From positions 23,203-87,202 of the forward strand of contig JAABSX010000013.1 in the NCBI GenBank assembly GCA_011390205.1: DNA of 64,000 nucleotides, given 5' to 3'. Shown here one piece after another: positions 1 through 9,149 of the stretch (within the stretch, counting starts at the first letter, position 1; each line of letters opens with the position of its first letter). This stretch comes from Microscillaceae bacterium (GTDB lineage Bacteria > Bacteroidota > Bacteroidia > Cytophagales > Microscillaceae). A program made the translations under genes and the position numbers. The notes beneath the pieces were generated by a model, which was not told the DNA's origin, made no database searches, and was given only the letters and a program-made list of their open reading frames with translations.

Positions 1-177
1 TATGCCTCAGAAGTGGCCTGCAGAGTGGCAAATGAAGCCGTACAGATTTTTGGTGGTTATGGATTTATCAAAGATTTTCCCGTAGAGAAGTTTTACCGTG
101 ATGTGAAGCTTTGCACCATCGGAGAGGGGACTTCAGAAATTCAGAAGCTGGTCATCTCCAGAGAAATCCTGAGATAA
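1..177 (+). CDS. Acyl-CoA dehydrogenase, C-terminal 58 residues (cut by window edge)
   Basis: Open from base 1 to a TAA at 175-177. The 58 residues read like the end of the C-terminal helical domain of acyl-CoA dehydrogenases: a VQIFGGYGF segment, then a PVEKFYRD segment, then [10 protein letters not shown] followed by a short tail. In the family these pieces help to hold FAD and form the tetramer interface; the catalytic glutamate lies upstream, outside the window. Role by family: the first oxidation of acyl-CoA in beta-oxidation or branched-chain amino acid breakdown. The chain length it prefers cannot be told from this piece. The gene meets the SusC/SusD pair tail to tail across a shared terminator. 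Confidence 0.93.
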   Translation, partial: YASEVACRVANEAVQIFGGYGFIKDFPVEKFYRDVKLCTIGEGTSEIQKLVISREILR

Positions 178-205
178 GCAACAAACATTCAATCCATATA
201 TCTAC

Positions 206-244
206 AAAAAAAGCCTTCAAAAAATTGATTTCGAAGGCTTTTTT
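206..244. terminator. Bidirectional Rho-independent terminator between acyl-CoA dehydrogenase and susD
   Basis: An A-run plus GCCTTC (206-218) pairs with GAAGGC plus a T-run (233-244) around a 14-base loop. It has a T tract on both strands and sits between two converging genes, so it probably ends transcription in both directions. Confidence 0.85.
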
Positions 245-275
245 GTGATTATTCGGGCGTAAAAGCTATATTTTA

Positions 276-1595
276 TTATTCCCCTTCATCATTGGCAGGG
301 CGTGGGAACTGTACCCAGACATTGTCATCAGGTCTATCAAGTGGAAGCTCACCTAGACGGTCGTAGCGACGCATATCTACCCAGCGATGCCCTTCACCAA
401 AAAGTGAATAACGACGTTCATTAAGCATGGCCGTAATGAGCTGTGCTTTGGTAAGCCCAGCAGGTAAATCACCTAGACTTGCTGCATTTCTTACTGTATT
501 CAGTGCGTCTTCTCCATCACCTAGTGCGTCAGTCTGAATTTTTGCCTCTGCGTAGATAAGAATTAGCTCCTCATTGCGCATAATAGGGATAGGGTCAGAC
601 TGAGACTTGTATGCCCAGAAATCATATTCGCCTGTGAGCTCATCTAGTGATGCTGGACTATTTCTGAGAGAAGTTTTACTAGTTACCCTTGTATCTCCAG
701 CGGCCGCATCTGTGATGAAAGCAGGATGTACTACACGTAGTTCTCCATTTGCATTTTGAGGAAAAAACAACACATTGGTAACATCTGCTCCTGATATAGA
801 AAAGAAGTGTGCAGGGCCTACATCAAGGCCTCCACTTAAATTCAGAAAAGAATCATCTAATAAATCAAGTGCATCACCATAATTTCCTCTATATAGAGCT
901 ACTCTAGCAGCAAGGCCACGGTTAAACTGTGCGAAAGTGCTGGGGGCATCAAAACCTGCAAAACCTGCACTTAATGAAAATATAAACTCAGTTTCTGAGC
1001 CTGCATTAAGATCAGTATTTGCTTCATTCAATAAGTTAGCGATGTCAGTAAGGGCATCTGTATAAGAGCGGAAAGGCCCTAGATTATCAGGGTCAGTTAC
1101 ATCTATCCGAATGCCATTTTGATACAATTGATTCAATACCAATAGATATTGATACGCCTTAATCGTTTTGGCAAAGCCTACAGCATTGGATTTTTGGTCG
1201 GCGGAGATAGCGGCTGTAGTGTTATTGATGCCCGTAATCAATAGATTGGCATTCTTAATCACTCTGTACCTAGCTCCATAAGGGTTGGTAAGGTAAAAAG
1301 TATTATTGTCTAAACTAGAACTGCCTTTGCCTAATAAATCTCCTGTGAAGCGAGGGTCAGAGCCTGAGAATCTCCAGTATTCTCTGCCTATCATATTGAC
1401 TACATCATAATAATTGGCAAGTGACTCTCTCATCCCTGATTCTACCCCTGATACTAGGTTCTGAATCTCAGAAATACTAGGGTTATTGACAAGGTCTGAG
1501 CTTGGGTTATTGGGGTCTGATAGTTGGCTAATCTCACAAGACGCCAGCGTAAACCACAAGACTAAGAAGGATATTATATATTTTAAATTTTTCAT
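276..1595 (-). CDS. SusD/RagB-family nutrient-binding outer-membrane lipoprotein
   Basis: The 439-residue protein begins with a lipoprotein signal (hydrophobic stretch, then LASC with the lipid-bearing cysteine at residue 20). It has the SusD pattern: a helical TPR-like first half and a C-terminal part with the family signature NEERY-like block, here NERRYSLFGEGHRW near residues 391-405, followed by D-RR-Y. SusD proteins cap the SusC barrel on the cell surface and hold glycans, peptides or other large nutrients. At 439 residues it is on the short side for the family. It follows the SusC gene by 12 bases on the same strand, so the two are surely one transcript. No degradative enzyme lies beside them, so the substrate is unknown. 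Confidence 0.93.
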   Translation of the reverse strand: MKNLKYIISFLVLWFTLASCEISQLSDPNNPSSDLVNNPSISEIQNLVSGVESGMRESLANYYDVVNMIGREYWRFSGSDPRFTGDLLGKGSSSLDNNTFYLTNPYGARYRVIKNANLLITGINNTTAAISADQKSNAVGFAKTIKAYQYLLVLNQLYQNGIRIDVTDPDNLGPFRSYTDALTDIANLLNEANTDLNAGSETEFIFSLSAGFAGFDAPSTFAQFNRGLAARVALYRGNYGDALDLLDDSFLNLSGGLDVGPAHFFSISGADVTNVLFFPQNANGELRVVHPAFITDAAAGDTRVTSKTSLRNSPASLDELTGEYDFWAYKSQSDPIPIMRNEELILIYAEAKIQTDALGDGEDALNTVRNAASLGDLPAGLTKAQLITAMLNERRYSLFGEGHRWVDMRRYDRLGELPLDRPDDNVWVQFPRPANDEGE

Positions 1596-1607
1596 ATTCT
1601 GTCAGGA

Positions 1608-4589
1608 TTAAAGTTGGATGTTAAAGTGGAAATAAATACGTCTTGCAGAAGGGAAAGGCGCAACTTCTACTCCTGAAGACAGCCCGTCACCGCCAAAGTT
1701 AGATACTTCAGGGTCATAGCTATTGTACTTGAAGAAGTTGAGTAAGTTAAATGCCGAAACACCTACACGGATTCCTTTGACAGCACCAGCAAACACATTG
1801 CCGAGTGCTTTTTGGCGAATGTTATAGAATAAGCCTACTTCACGCAGACGCAAGTAAGAGGCATCTTCTACGAATACATCTGCAGATACGCCCAAGCGGC
1901 TCACACGGTATGCACCATTGCTGAGTGCTCCACTAGGGTCTATGCCTGTATCATCGTAATCAGGGCTTGTGCCATTCAAATCAAATAAAAGTGTAGATAG
2001 GTTTACGTTTTGGTAGTCATTTTTCCAGTGCCACAAGAAGTTAAGCTCAAAGTTTTTGTAGCTTAAATTATTAGTCCACGACATTTGAAAACCAGGCTCA
2101 GAATCACCAAACACCCGGATGCCATCCGAAGTACCATCACCATTTGCGTCATCAATTCCTACGATTTGTGTAGCACTTTTTCCTTCTTCTAATCGGAAAG
2201 TTCCTAAAGTAGCACCAAAAGCGCCTAAGTTAAATGCAGGAACATCTAAACGAGTGATTTCAGAGCGGTTAAACCAATACTGTATGCCTGTATTCCATTG
2301 GAAATTTGCTTTGCTGATTATCTGTGCTCTGAGCCCTAGCTCGACACCTTGATTTCTTAGGTCAGCACCATTGATGATTTCTGAACTAAAACCTGATGAA
2401 AGAGGCACTTGGCGGTTAAGCAATAAGTCTGTTACGTTTTTATTATAATAGGTAACTGTCAGTCCGATGCGATTATTGATAAAACTTGCATCAAAGCCTA
2501 CTTCTAGCTCAGCTTGTCTCTCAGGGCCTATGTTAGAGTTGCCTCTAGTAGTGCTAATAAGTGAGCCAGCTTGCCCGCCAATCAGCACATTGTTGAGAGA
2601 AGTAAAGGTAGAGCCAAAAGTAGCAAATCTACCCGCCTGCCCGTAAGCTACTCTTAACTTTAGCTGGCTTACAGTCTCTTTAATACCTGCCCAGAAGTCA
2701 AACTCGTGTAGGTTAAAAGCGATGTTGGCTTTTGGATAATAATACAATTTGTTTGCATCTCCATTGTTAGAAGATTTATCAGCACGCAAGCCTACAGTAG
2801 CGATGATTTTGTCATCAAAGTTTACTTCCTCTTGGACGAAGAATCCAAAATCCTCTTCGGGCTGTCTCGTCTGGTTAATTTGTATAGAGCCTGCTTGGTC
2901 TAGGTTGGTTTGTGTACCGATGAGCTGTGAAGCTACAGCGATTTTGGTATCTCTGTCAAAATTAAGACTTAAAATACCCGCTTGTGAGTTAAAAGTTAGC
3001 TTAGAATTAGGGGCATAGTTATGGACTAAGAAAGCCTGCACGTTGTAGTTATTGACTACGGTATTGCCCTGAATAGAAGCACCATTCACACCTGCACCAT
3101 TGCTTTGGAACTGTAGCTCTCTTGGGGCAAAAACATTGCTCACAAAAGAATAACTATCAAGCCCACCAGAAGCGATTAATTTTAAGTTTTGTTTTTCATT
3201 TTGGAATAACCGCACACTCAACGAAGCCCCTCCCATAAACCTTCTCACATCCTCGTTATTGGTCATCAAATCACGGGTTTGTAAAAAATTAGCTGCACCA
3301 TAAGGATTTCTGGGATAATTGCCATTGGCATCAGGAAATAAGTTTGCCCAGCTAGGAGTAGATAAATAAGAGATGCCTAGGGTTGTCCCTGTGTTGTCAT
3401 TGTTAAAATAACCTCTGTCTGTGCTAGACAGTATGTAATTGGCAGAGGTACTTAACTCTATAAAGTCATTAAACTTATGGTTTAGATTGACACGGAAAGA
3501 AGTTTTCTTGTATCCTGTATTCTTGACGATTCCTTCTTCATCCTTGTTGATGACTGAGGCATAAAAGCTCGTTTTGTCATTGCCACCTGATACATTCAAG
3601 TTTGTGTTTAAGAGCAAACCTGTTTCTCCATATAGCTCATCTTCATAGTTAAAGATTCTGCCTGCATTGCGGGCTGCCACAAAAGTAGGAACTTCATCAG
3701 CACCATAGACACTTTGAACTCTTTGCTCATTCCATTGGCGAGTGCCTAAGAGATTGATGGCATTGGTAAAGCCTACGGTTTGGTCAAGGGTTACACGTGT
3801 ACCTGTATTTGTTCCTTTTTTGGTAGTGATGACGATTACACCCGCACCTGAGCGAGAGCCGTAGATAGAAGCTGCAGAAGGTCCTTTGAGCACTTCTATA
3901 GTCTCAATGTCTTCTAAGCTAATGTCAGCAATACGGTTAGAGGCATTGTCTTGGCTAGAGGCATTGCCTCCAGCGGCAGCAGCAGAGAGAAAGTTAAGGT
4001 TGGCAGGAATAGAGGTATTATCTACATAAATCCCATCTACAATATAAAGAGGCTGCGAGCTACCTAAGATAGAAGTAAGCCCACGAAGCTTCACAGATGT
4101 ACCTCCACCAGGTGCACCAGAGTTAGAGACGATGTTTACGCCTGTAAACTTGCCATACAAAGCACCATCTACGGTCTGTGGCACGGTTACGCCTGAGAGG
4201 TCTTTGGCACTAATGGTAGAAACAGCATTGGCAAGGTTTCCTCGCTTGGTGCTACTTGCTAGACCTGTAATGACGATTTCATCTAGGTTCTGCACATCTT
4301 CTTTCATCTGTATGTTGATATTCAATTCTGTGCCTACAGACATTTCTACTTTGGTGTAGCCAATGGTAGTAAAAATAAGTGTAGGGCTAGATGTAGAAAG
4401 TTTCAGGCTATACATCCCATCAATGCCTGTGATAGTACCATTGGTTGTACCTTTTTCTACCACACTTACGCCTGGAATAGGCTCACCTGAGGAGGAGCTT
4501 ACTACCCCTGTAACGGTCTGCTGTGCTAGTGAGATTTGAACACTCAAAAACATTAGCAGTACTAAATTTAGAAGTATTTTTTGTTTCAT
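1608..4589 (-). CDS. SusC/RagA-family TonB-dependent outer-membrane receptor
   Basis: 993 residues. Residues 1-22 are a signal peptide. Residues about 24-105 form a carboxypeptidase-regulatory-like beta-sandwich that is typical of SusC. A TonB-dependent plug follows, with the SusC-specific QPLYIVDGIYVDN stretch near residue 180, and then a long 22-strand-type barrel ending in an aromatic beta-strand (FHFNIQL). It imports a large nutrient through the outer membrane with TonB energy, together with the SusD partner encoded directly downstream. The 125 bases before the start are AT-rich and hold no promoter box I can call. No anti-sigma/ECF pair is nearby, so control is not visible. Confidence 0.95.
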   Translation of the reverse strand: MKQKILLNLVLLMFLSVQISLAQQTVTGVVSSSSGEPIPGVSVVEKGTTNGTITGIDGMYSLKLSTSSPTLIFTTIGYTKVEMSVGTELNINIQMKEDVQNLDEIVITGLASSTKRGNLANAVSTISAKDLSGVTVPQTVDGALYGKFTGVNIVSNSGAPGGGTSVKLRGLTSILGSSQPLYIVDGIYVDNTSIPANLNFLSAAAAGGNASSQDNASNRIADISLEDIETIEVLKGPSAASIYGSRSGAGVIVITTKKGTNTGTRVTLDQTVGFTNAINLLGTRQWNEQRVQSVYGADEVPTFVAARNAGRIFNYEDELYGETGLLLNTNLNVSGGNDKTSFYASVINKDEEGIVKNTGYKKTSFRVNLNHKFNDFIELSTSANYILSSTDRGYFNNDNTGTTLGISYLSTPSWANLFPDANGNYPRNPYGAANFLQTRDLMTNNEDVRRFMGGASLSVRLFQNEKQNLKLIASGGLDSYSFVSNVFAPRELQFQSNGAGVNGASIQGNTVVNNYNVQAFLVHNYAPNSKLTFNSQAGILSLNFDRDTKIAVASQLIGTQTNLDQAGSIQINQTRQPEEDFGFFVQEEVNFDDKIIATVGLRADKSSNNGDANKLYYYPKANIAFNLHEFDFWAGIKETVSQLKLRVAYGQAGRFATFGSTFTSLNNVLIGGQAGSLISTTRGNSNIGPERQAELEVGFDASFINNRIGLTVTYYNKNVTDLLLNRQVPLSSGFSSEIINGADLRNQGVELGLRAQIISKANFQWNTGIQYWFNRSEITRLDVPAFNLGAFGATLGTFRLEEGKSATQIVGIDDANGDGTSDGIRVFGDSEPGFQMSWTNNLSYKNFELNFLWHWKNDYQNVNLSTLLFDLNGTSPDYDDTGIDPSGALSNGAYRVSRLGVSADVFVEDASYLRLREVGLFYNIRQKALGNVFAGAVKGIRVGVSAFNLLNFFKYNSYDPEVSNFGGDGLSSGVEVAPFPSARRIYFHFNIQL

Positions 4590-4714
4590 AAAAAATAGCA
4601 GTTTATAAATGAATTTAATTTTTAGAGGCTTTAAAGTTGGTGAAATTAATTTGAAATAAAAAAAGTAGCCCGTATTTTTTTTATGATTTTATCCTTCGTG
4701 CATAATGACTGAGA

Positions 4715-5329
4715 TTATCCTTCTAAGCTTTTACTTACAGGGCTAAAGCACTGATTCATCAGCTTGTATGCCGCCTTGAGCTGCACCTCCTCACTGACAT
4801 GCGGCTCAAAAATGCTCGGTTGGGGGAGTTTTTTCTTAAATTTTTGGAGGAGTTCTTTTTCTAATGCTTCATTGCTTTGAAGACTTTTATCTTTGAGAAT
4901 GTGCCACACTTCTAAAGAGTATTCTTTCAAACCTAAAGAGACAAAACAAAAGCGGTGGCATATCAGTGCGGCACTCTCTGCACACATAAGTGCTATTTTA
5001 AAGCCTTTTTCTAGCCCATTTTGAAGCCTTCTGACTCCATTCTTGAAGTCAGTTCCTTGTCTTGCTTTTTCAAAATCTACCCTGCCTTCTGCATCCAAAA
5101 ATTCGGGATTGGGCTGTATCGCCCCGAAGGCTTCGGGCATATGGATGTAGCGTATTTCTTGTTGAGCTAGGCTGCTTTTGAGTGCTTTTTGGTTAAACTG
5201 TGGATTATAGCTGCTTGCTGGAATACTCCTAATATCTACGATGCAGTTAATCTCAAAATGCCCAATTAACTCCAAAAAATAATCAATCGTGTGGTTAGAA
5301 TGACCCACTGTATAAATAGAATGCTTCAC
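4715..5329 (-). CDS. DUF488 family protein
   Basis: 204 residues, GTG start. It has the DUF488 landmarks: YTVGHSNHT at residues 6-14, IRSIPASSYNPQFN at 34-47, and a cysteine block CAE (116-118) followed by CHR (124-126). The biochemical role of DUF488 is not established; the conserved cysteine, histidine and arginine suggest an active or metal/nucleotide site, which is inference. It is divergent from the LolD-like gene, and the 148 bases between them hold a 16-bp palindrome. No upstream ATG fits, and the GTG gives the N-terminus that the family normally shows. Confidence 0.88.
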   Translation of the reverse strand: MKHSIYTVGHSNHTIDYFLELIGHFEINCIVDIRSIPASSYNPQFNQKALKSSLAQQEIRYIHMPEAFGAIQPNPEFLDAEGRVDFEKARQGTDFKNGVRRLQNGLEKGFKIALMCAESAALICHRFCFVSLGLKEYSLEVWHILKDKSLQSNEALEKELLQKFKKKLPQPSIFEPHVSEEVQLKAAYKLMNQCFSPVSKSLEG

Positions 5330-5378
5330 GTCTAAATGTACTACTTCTTTTTTACAATCTTTTTACTTTGCGTTTAAT

Positions 5379-5394
5379 TTGTAAATTTACAAAA
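5379..5394. promoter_or_regulatory. 16-bp perfect palindrome in the divergent DUF488/LolD intergenic region
   Basis: TTTGTAAATTTACAAA reads the same on both strands. It lies about 50 bases before the GTG start of the DUF488 gene and 84 bases before the ABC gene. Its place in a divergent promoter region suits a dimeric regulator, but it is AT-rich and could be chance. Confidence 0.35.
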
Positions 5395-5477
5395 AAAATA
5401 GCTTATACTGCATTTAATTTAGGTTTCAAAGCCATCTTAAATGAGATAGACAGAAATCCATTTTTAACCCATCAAAT

Positions 5478-6128
5478 ATGATCAAAGCAAAAGGCATCAG
5501 CAAATCTTACGGAGACCTTCAGGTTCTCAAAGGCATAGACATAGAAGTAAAATCGGGTGAGATTGTCGCCATTGTGGGGGCATCTGGGGCAGGCAAAAGC
5601 ACCTTGCTGCACATCTTAGGCACACTTGACCAGCCAGACAAGGGTGAAGTCCAGCTTGGGGAAACAGATTTGCTCAAGATAAAAGGCAATAAACTGGCAC
5701 AATTTCGCAACCAACACATCGGTTTTGTATTTCAGTTTCATAATTTATTGCCAGAGTTTAATGCCCTAGAAAATGTTTGTATGCCTGCATTTTTGGCGGG
5801 CACTTCAGTAAAAGAAGCTGAAGCAAAGGCGCATCTCCTCCTCAAAAGATTGGGCATAGATGCACGTGCCAAGCACCGCCCCTCAGAGATGTCAGGAGGA
5901 GAACAACAGCGGACTGCCATTGCACGTGCTCTGATGAATGGCCCCAAGGTGGTGTTTGCAGATGAGCCCAGCGGCAACCTTGATTCCAAAAACTCCGAAG
6001 AGCTTCACAAGTTGTTTTTTGAGCTGCGTGAAGAGTTTAGGCAGACTTTTATCATCGTAACGCACAACAAAGAATTGGCAGCAATGAGTGATAGAAGAAT
6101 AGAAATGCAAGATGGTTTTCTGGTCTAG
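5478..6128 (+). CDS. ABC transporter ATP-binding protein, LolD/MacB type
   Basis: 216 residues, one complete ATPase domain. Walker A GASGAGKST is at 34-42, the Q-loop follows FVFQFHNLLPEF, the signature SGGEQQR is at 138-144, Walker B VVFADE is at about 158-163 followed by PSGNLDS, and the switch histidine is in THNKELA. The sequence style (FHNLLPEFNALENV, NSEELH) places it with the LolD/MacB/FtsE group, which drives lipoprotein release or other envelope tasks through FtsX-like permeases. No permease gene is adjacent, so the partner must be encoded elsewhere. It is divergent from the DUF488 gene and is followed by a symporter gene after 161 bases. Confidence 0.93.
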   Translation: MIKAKGISKSYGDLQVLKGIDIEVKSGEIVAIVGASGAGKSTLLHILGTLDQPDKGEVQLGETDLLKIKGNKLAQFRNQHIGFVFQFHNLLPEFNALENVCMPAFLAGTSVKEAEAKAHLLLKRLGIDARAKHRPSEMSGGEQQRTAIARALMNGPKVVFADEPSGNLDSKNSEELHKLFFELREEFRQTFIIVTHNKELAAMSDRRIEMQDGFLV

Positions 6129-6289
6129 TTTTATGAAAGATGCTTTTAAAGTAATCAGGCAGACTTTTAGATTTCCACATGAATCCTTTATCTTCGCTCA
6201 TATTGTCTAAATACAGCATATTAAAACACCTAGTTCGTCATTGGTTGCTTGGTCAAAATGCAGCCCAAAAAAATTAAATAAAACATACA

Positions 6290-7672
6290 TTGGAACAGAT
6301 AGAAAACTACATCATTGCGTTTAGTGATTTTTTATGGGGAATGCCCCTGCTGATTATACTGGTCGGGGGAGGCTTGTTCTTCTCGATTTATTCAAAATTT
6401 TTACCCTTTCGATACTTCGGGCATGGAGTCGCTATTTTGAGAGGTAAATATGATGACAAAGATGACCCAGGCGACATCAATCATTACCAAGCATTGGCAG
6501 CAGCATTGGCAGCCACGATTGGGGTGGGCAATATCAGTGGGGTAGCCGTAGCGATTTCTATGGGAGGGCCAGGGGCTATTTTTTGGATGTGGCTCAGCGC
6601 TGTAGTTGGTATGGCCACCAAGTTTTTTACCTGCACGCTGGCTTTGATGTATCGTGGAGAAGATTCTATGGGGCATGTGCAGGGAGGCCCTATGTATGTC
6701 ATCAGAGAAGGAATGAGCAAAAACTGGTATCCTTTGGCTGTGTTTTTTTCTATTGCAGGGCTGATTGGTTGCTTTCCTTTGTTTCAAGCCAACCAACTGA
6801 CACAGGTGGTGCGTGATGTGATTTTAGTACCCAATCAACTCATAGGCAGCACCGAAGCTGATATTTTTCAATCTAACCTTATTTCTGGCTTGGCTATCGT
6901 GTCTTTGGTTTCTGTGGTGATTTTTGGAGGCGTACAGCGTATTGGAAAGGTAGCTGGTAATTTAGTCCCTTTTATGGTGGTGCTTTATATGCTGTGTACG
7001 CTTTTTATTCTCATCACCCATGCCGATAAAATTGCAGACGCCTTTTGGCTAATCATCACTGATGCTTTTACGGGTGAAGCTGCTGTAGGCGGTGTAGTGG
7101 CTGCTGTGATGATTCAGGGCATCAGAAGAGCGGCATTCTCTAATGAGGCAGGCATCGGCACAGCCCCTATGATGCACGGTGCAGCCAAAACCAAAGAGCC
7201 CGTTCGGGAGGGCTTGGTGGCTATGCTCGGGCCATTTATAGATACCATTGTCATCTGTACGATGACCGCCTTGGTCATTGTGGTGACGGGAGTCTGGAAA
7301 AACAAAGACCTAGATGGTGTTACGATGACCGCACAAGCCTTTGAAACCGCCATGCCTGGAGTAGGTGCTTGGATTTTGGTATTTTGTATCTTTGTATTTG
7401 CCATCACCACGCTTTTTTCTTATTCTTATTATGGGGTGAAGTGCTTCGGGTTTTTATTTGGAGCAAAGCACCAAAACCTGTATAATTTCTTTTATGTGGC
7501 CTCTATCATATTCGGGGCAGTAGCTTCTCTAAAAGCTGCCGTAGGGATGATAGATGCTATGTATGCACTCATGGCGATTCCTACAGTATTTTCTACTGTG
7601 ATGCTTGCTCCTAGAGTGAAGCAGGCCGCCAAAGAGTATTTTAGAAAACTGCACAACCATGAGTATCAATAA
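6290..7672 (+). CDS. Sodium:alanine symporter (AGCS family)
   Basis: 460 residues with about 10-11 hydrophobic helices. Family markers are GVGNISGVAVAISMGGPGAI from about residue 76 and FSNEAGIGTAPMMHGAA from about residue 283. AGCS proteins import alanine or glycine with sodium or protons across the inner membrane. The start is TTG at 6290; an in-frame stop lies five codons upstream and the first ATG is 17 codons inside, within the first hydrophobic stretch, so TTG is the best start. Length is normal for the family. There is no operon partner with a related task. Confidence 0.93.
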   Translation: MEQIENYIIAFSDFLWGMPLLIILVGGGLFFSIYSKFLPFRYFGHGVAILRGKYDDKDDPGDINHYQALAAALAATIGVGNISGVAVAISMGGPGAIFWMWLSAVVGMATKFFTCTLALMYRGEDSMGHVQGGPMYVIREGMSKNWYPLAVFFSIAGLIGCFPLFQANQLTQVVRDVILVPNQLIGSTEADIFQSNLISGLAIVSLVSVVIFGGVQRIGKVAGNLVPFMVVLYMLCTLFILITHADKIADAFWLIITDAFTGEAAVGGVVAAVMIQGIRRAAFSNEAGIGTAPMMHGAAKTKEPVREGLVAMLGPFIDTIVICTMTALVIVVTGVWKNKDLDGVTMTAQAFETAMPGVGAWILVFCIFVFAITTLFSYSYYGVKCFGFLFGAKHQNLYNFFYVASIIFGAVASLKAAVGMIDAMYALMAIPTVFSTVMLAPRVKQAAKEYFRKLHNHEYQ

Positions 7673-7757
7673 TCTGAACGCCTAAATTTGTAGACTGATT
7701 TCTCAAAAAAGTCCTTAAATTTCATTATTATTGTCATCAAAAGACTAAAAAAAAATT

Positions 7758-8327
7758 ATGAGTACAAAAACAGAACAAACCAACGAAATCATACAACATC
7801 ACACACTATGGGCAATGGGGGCTGGTGCCGTGCCGCTGCCCGTGCTAGATGTAGCAGCCGTAACCATGGTACAGCTAGATATGCTCAAACAGTTGTCTAG
7901 GGTTTATGGCAATGATTATAATGAGAGCTTCGGCAAAAACCTCATCTCAGCCATCGCAGGCAGCACACTTGCGCGCATAGGGGCAAGCATGATTAAAGCC
8001 ATCCCTGGAGTAGGCACTATCTTAGGAGGCGTTTCTATGGTGATTCTCTCAGGAGCTTCTACTTATGCCATGGGCAAAGTTTTTGTAAATCACTTTGAGA
8101 CAGGCGGCTCACTCTTCGATTTTGACATCAACAAAGGCAAGAAAGTCTATGAAGAAGAGTTCGAAAAAGGAAAAGAATACGCCTCTAACATCCGCAAAAG
8201 TGAATCTGGTGATAGCAAAGCAGAGATATTCGCCAAACTAGAAAAACTCTCCCAACTCAAAAAAAGTGGAGCCATCAGTGAAGAGGAATTTAAAGCCAAG
8301 AAAGATGAACTTTTAGGAAAACTGTAA
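7758..8327 (+). CDS. DUF697-like membrane protein with C-terminal SHOCT domain
   Basis: 189 residues. Residues 10-130 match the DUF697 (YcjF-like) style: a WAMGAGAVPLPVLDVAAV stretch, QL-ML-QLSRVYG, then two glycine/alanine-rich helices, SAIAGSTLARIGASMIKAIPG and GGVSMVILSGASTYAMGKVF. Residues about 160-189 (LEKLSQLKKSGAISEEEFKAKK) form a SHOCT motif, a short helical oligomerisation unit. DUF697 is often joined to GTPases; here it stands alone. Function is unknown; it is likely a membrane-associated protein. It follows the symporter by 85 bases and precedes an oxidoreductase, with nothing that ties it to either. Confidence 0.8.
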   Translation: MSTKTEQTNEIIQHHTLWAMGAGAVPLPVLDVAAVTMVQLDMLKQLSRVYGNDYNESFGKNLISAIAGSTLARIGASMIKAIPGVGTILGGVSMVILSGASTYAMGKVFVNHFETGGSLFDFDINKGKKVYEEEFEKGKEYASNIRKSESGDSKAEIFAKLEKLSQLKKSGAISEEEFKAKKDELLGKL

Positions 8328-8423
8328 AGCCTCCGTAGTTTTTCTCACAGGTTGGAAGCAGTTTTTACCAAAACTAAGTTTTGGTCAGGTAATAGACAGA
8401 TAAATGACAGAATTTTTTGATAC

Positions 8424-9137
8424 ATGATGCAAAATACATCTAAAACAGCACTCCTTGTGGGTGCTACAGGCTTGGTCGGGGCTTATCTGCTAGATTTCTT
8501 GCTAGAATCTTCTCGTTATCAAAAAGTAATCGTGATAAGCCGCCGAAGCACTGGCAAAAAATCTCCAAAGCTAGAAGAAATACTGATTGATTTTGAGCAG
8601 ATGGAGCATTACACAGCTCAAATAAATGCCCATGATGTGTTTTGTAGCTTAGGAATCACCCTTAAAAAAGCAGGCTCTATTCCTAAAGCCCGCAAAGTAG
8701 AATATGAATATCCCCTCAAACTGGCAGAAATTGCACTCAAAAATGGCTCAGAGCAATTTATGCTGGTGAGTAGCCTTGGGGCAAATGCCCAGTCAAAAAA
8801 CTATTATTTGCGCTGCAAAGGTGAGCTAGAAGAGGCATTACAGATCTTACCCTTCCGAAGCCTGAAAATATTTCGCCCTAGCCTTCTGTTAGGCCCTAGA
8901 GAAGAAATCAGAATAGCAGAAGATTTGGCAAAAGTATTTGCAATTGCTTTTGCAATGTTCATACCCCATAAATACAGGGCTGTTCAAGCAAGAACAGTGG
9001 CGAAATTTGTAGAAATGGCCGCACTCAAAGCAGAAAAAGGTATCAGCATCTATGAATCTGGAGTCATCCGCCGTATAGAAAAACGCTCCTTTGACCTTGA
9101 AAACTTCCAAGAAAAAACCACCTACCGAGGCATTTGA
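8424..9137 (+). CDS. Atypical short-chain dehydrogenase/reductase (NAD(P)-binding, HTATIP2-like)
   Basis: 237 residues. The N-terminal Rossmann motif GATGLVG is at 13-19, preceded by a hydrophobic strand. Further on are SSLGANAQSKNYYLRCKGELE, which carries the YxxxK pair of the SDR fold, and IFRPSLLLGPREE, a typical nucleotide-sugar/oxidoreductase segment. This matches the small atypical SDR group of bacterial HTATIP2/YbjT-like proteins, whose substrates are mostly unknown. ATG codons occur at 8424 and 8427. The last codons form the left arm of the terminator at 9113-9149. It probably has its own transcript, since a hairpin at 8367-8385 lies between it and the DUF697 gene. Confidence 0.85.
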   Translation: MMQNTSKTALLVGATGLVGAYLLDFLLESSRYQKVIVISRRSTGKKSPKLEEILIDFEQMEHYTAQINAHDVFCSLGITLKKAGSIPKARKVEYEYPLKLAEIALKNGSEQFMLVSSLGANAQSKNYYLRCKGELEEALQILPFRSLKIFRPSLLLGPREEIRIAEDLAKVFAIAFAMFIPHKYRAVQARTVAKFVEMAALKAEKGISIYESGVIRRIEKRSFDLENFQEKTTYRGI

Positions 9138-9149
9138 TAGGTGGTTTTT
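9113..9149 (+). terminator. Rho-independent terminator overlapping the end of the SDR-like gene
   Basis: AAAAACCACCTA at 9113-9124 pairs with TAGGTGGTTTTT at 9138-9149. The left arm is inside the coding sequence (last seven codons) and the stop codon at 9135-9137 lies in the loop. Confidence 0.85.

Noticed and set aside
276..4589. SusC/SusD pair as a complete polysaccharide utilisation locus
   Set aside because: No glycosidase, lyase, sulfatase or sensor/regulator gene flanks the pair.
8367..8385. ACCAAAAC-TAA-GTTTTGGT hairpin as terminator of the DUF697 gene
   Set aside because: The stem is exact, but no T-run follows and the pairs are mostly A-T; left as a minor hairpin.
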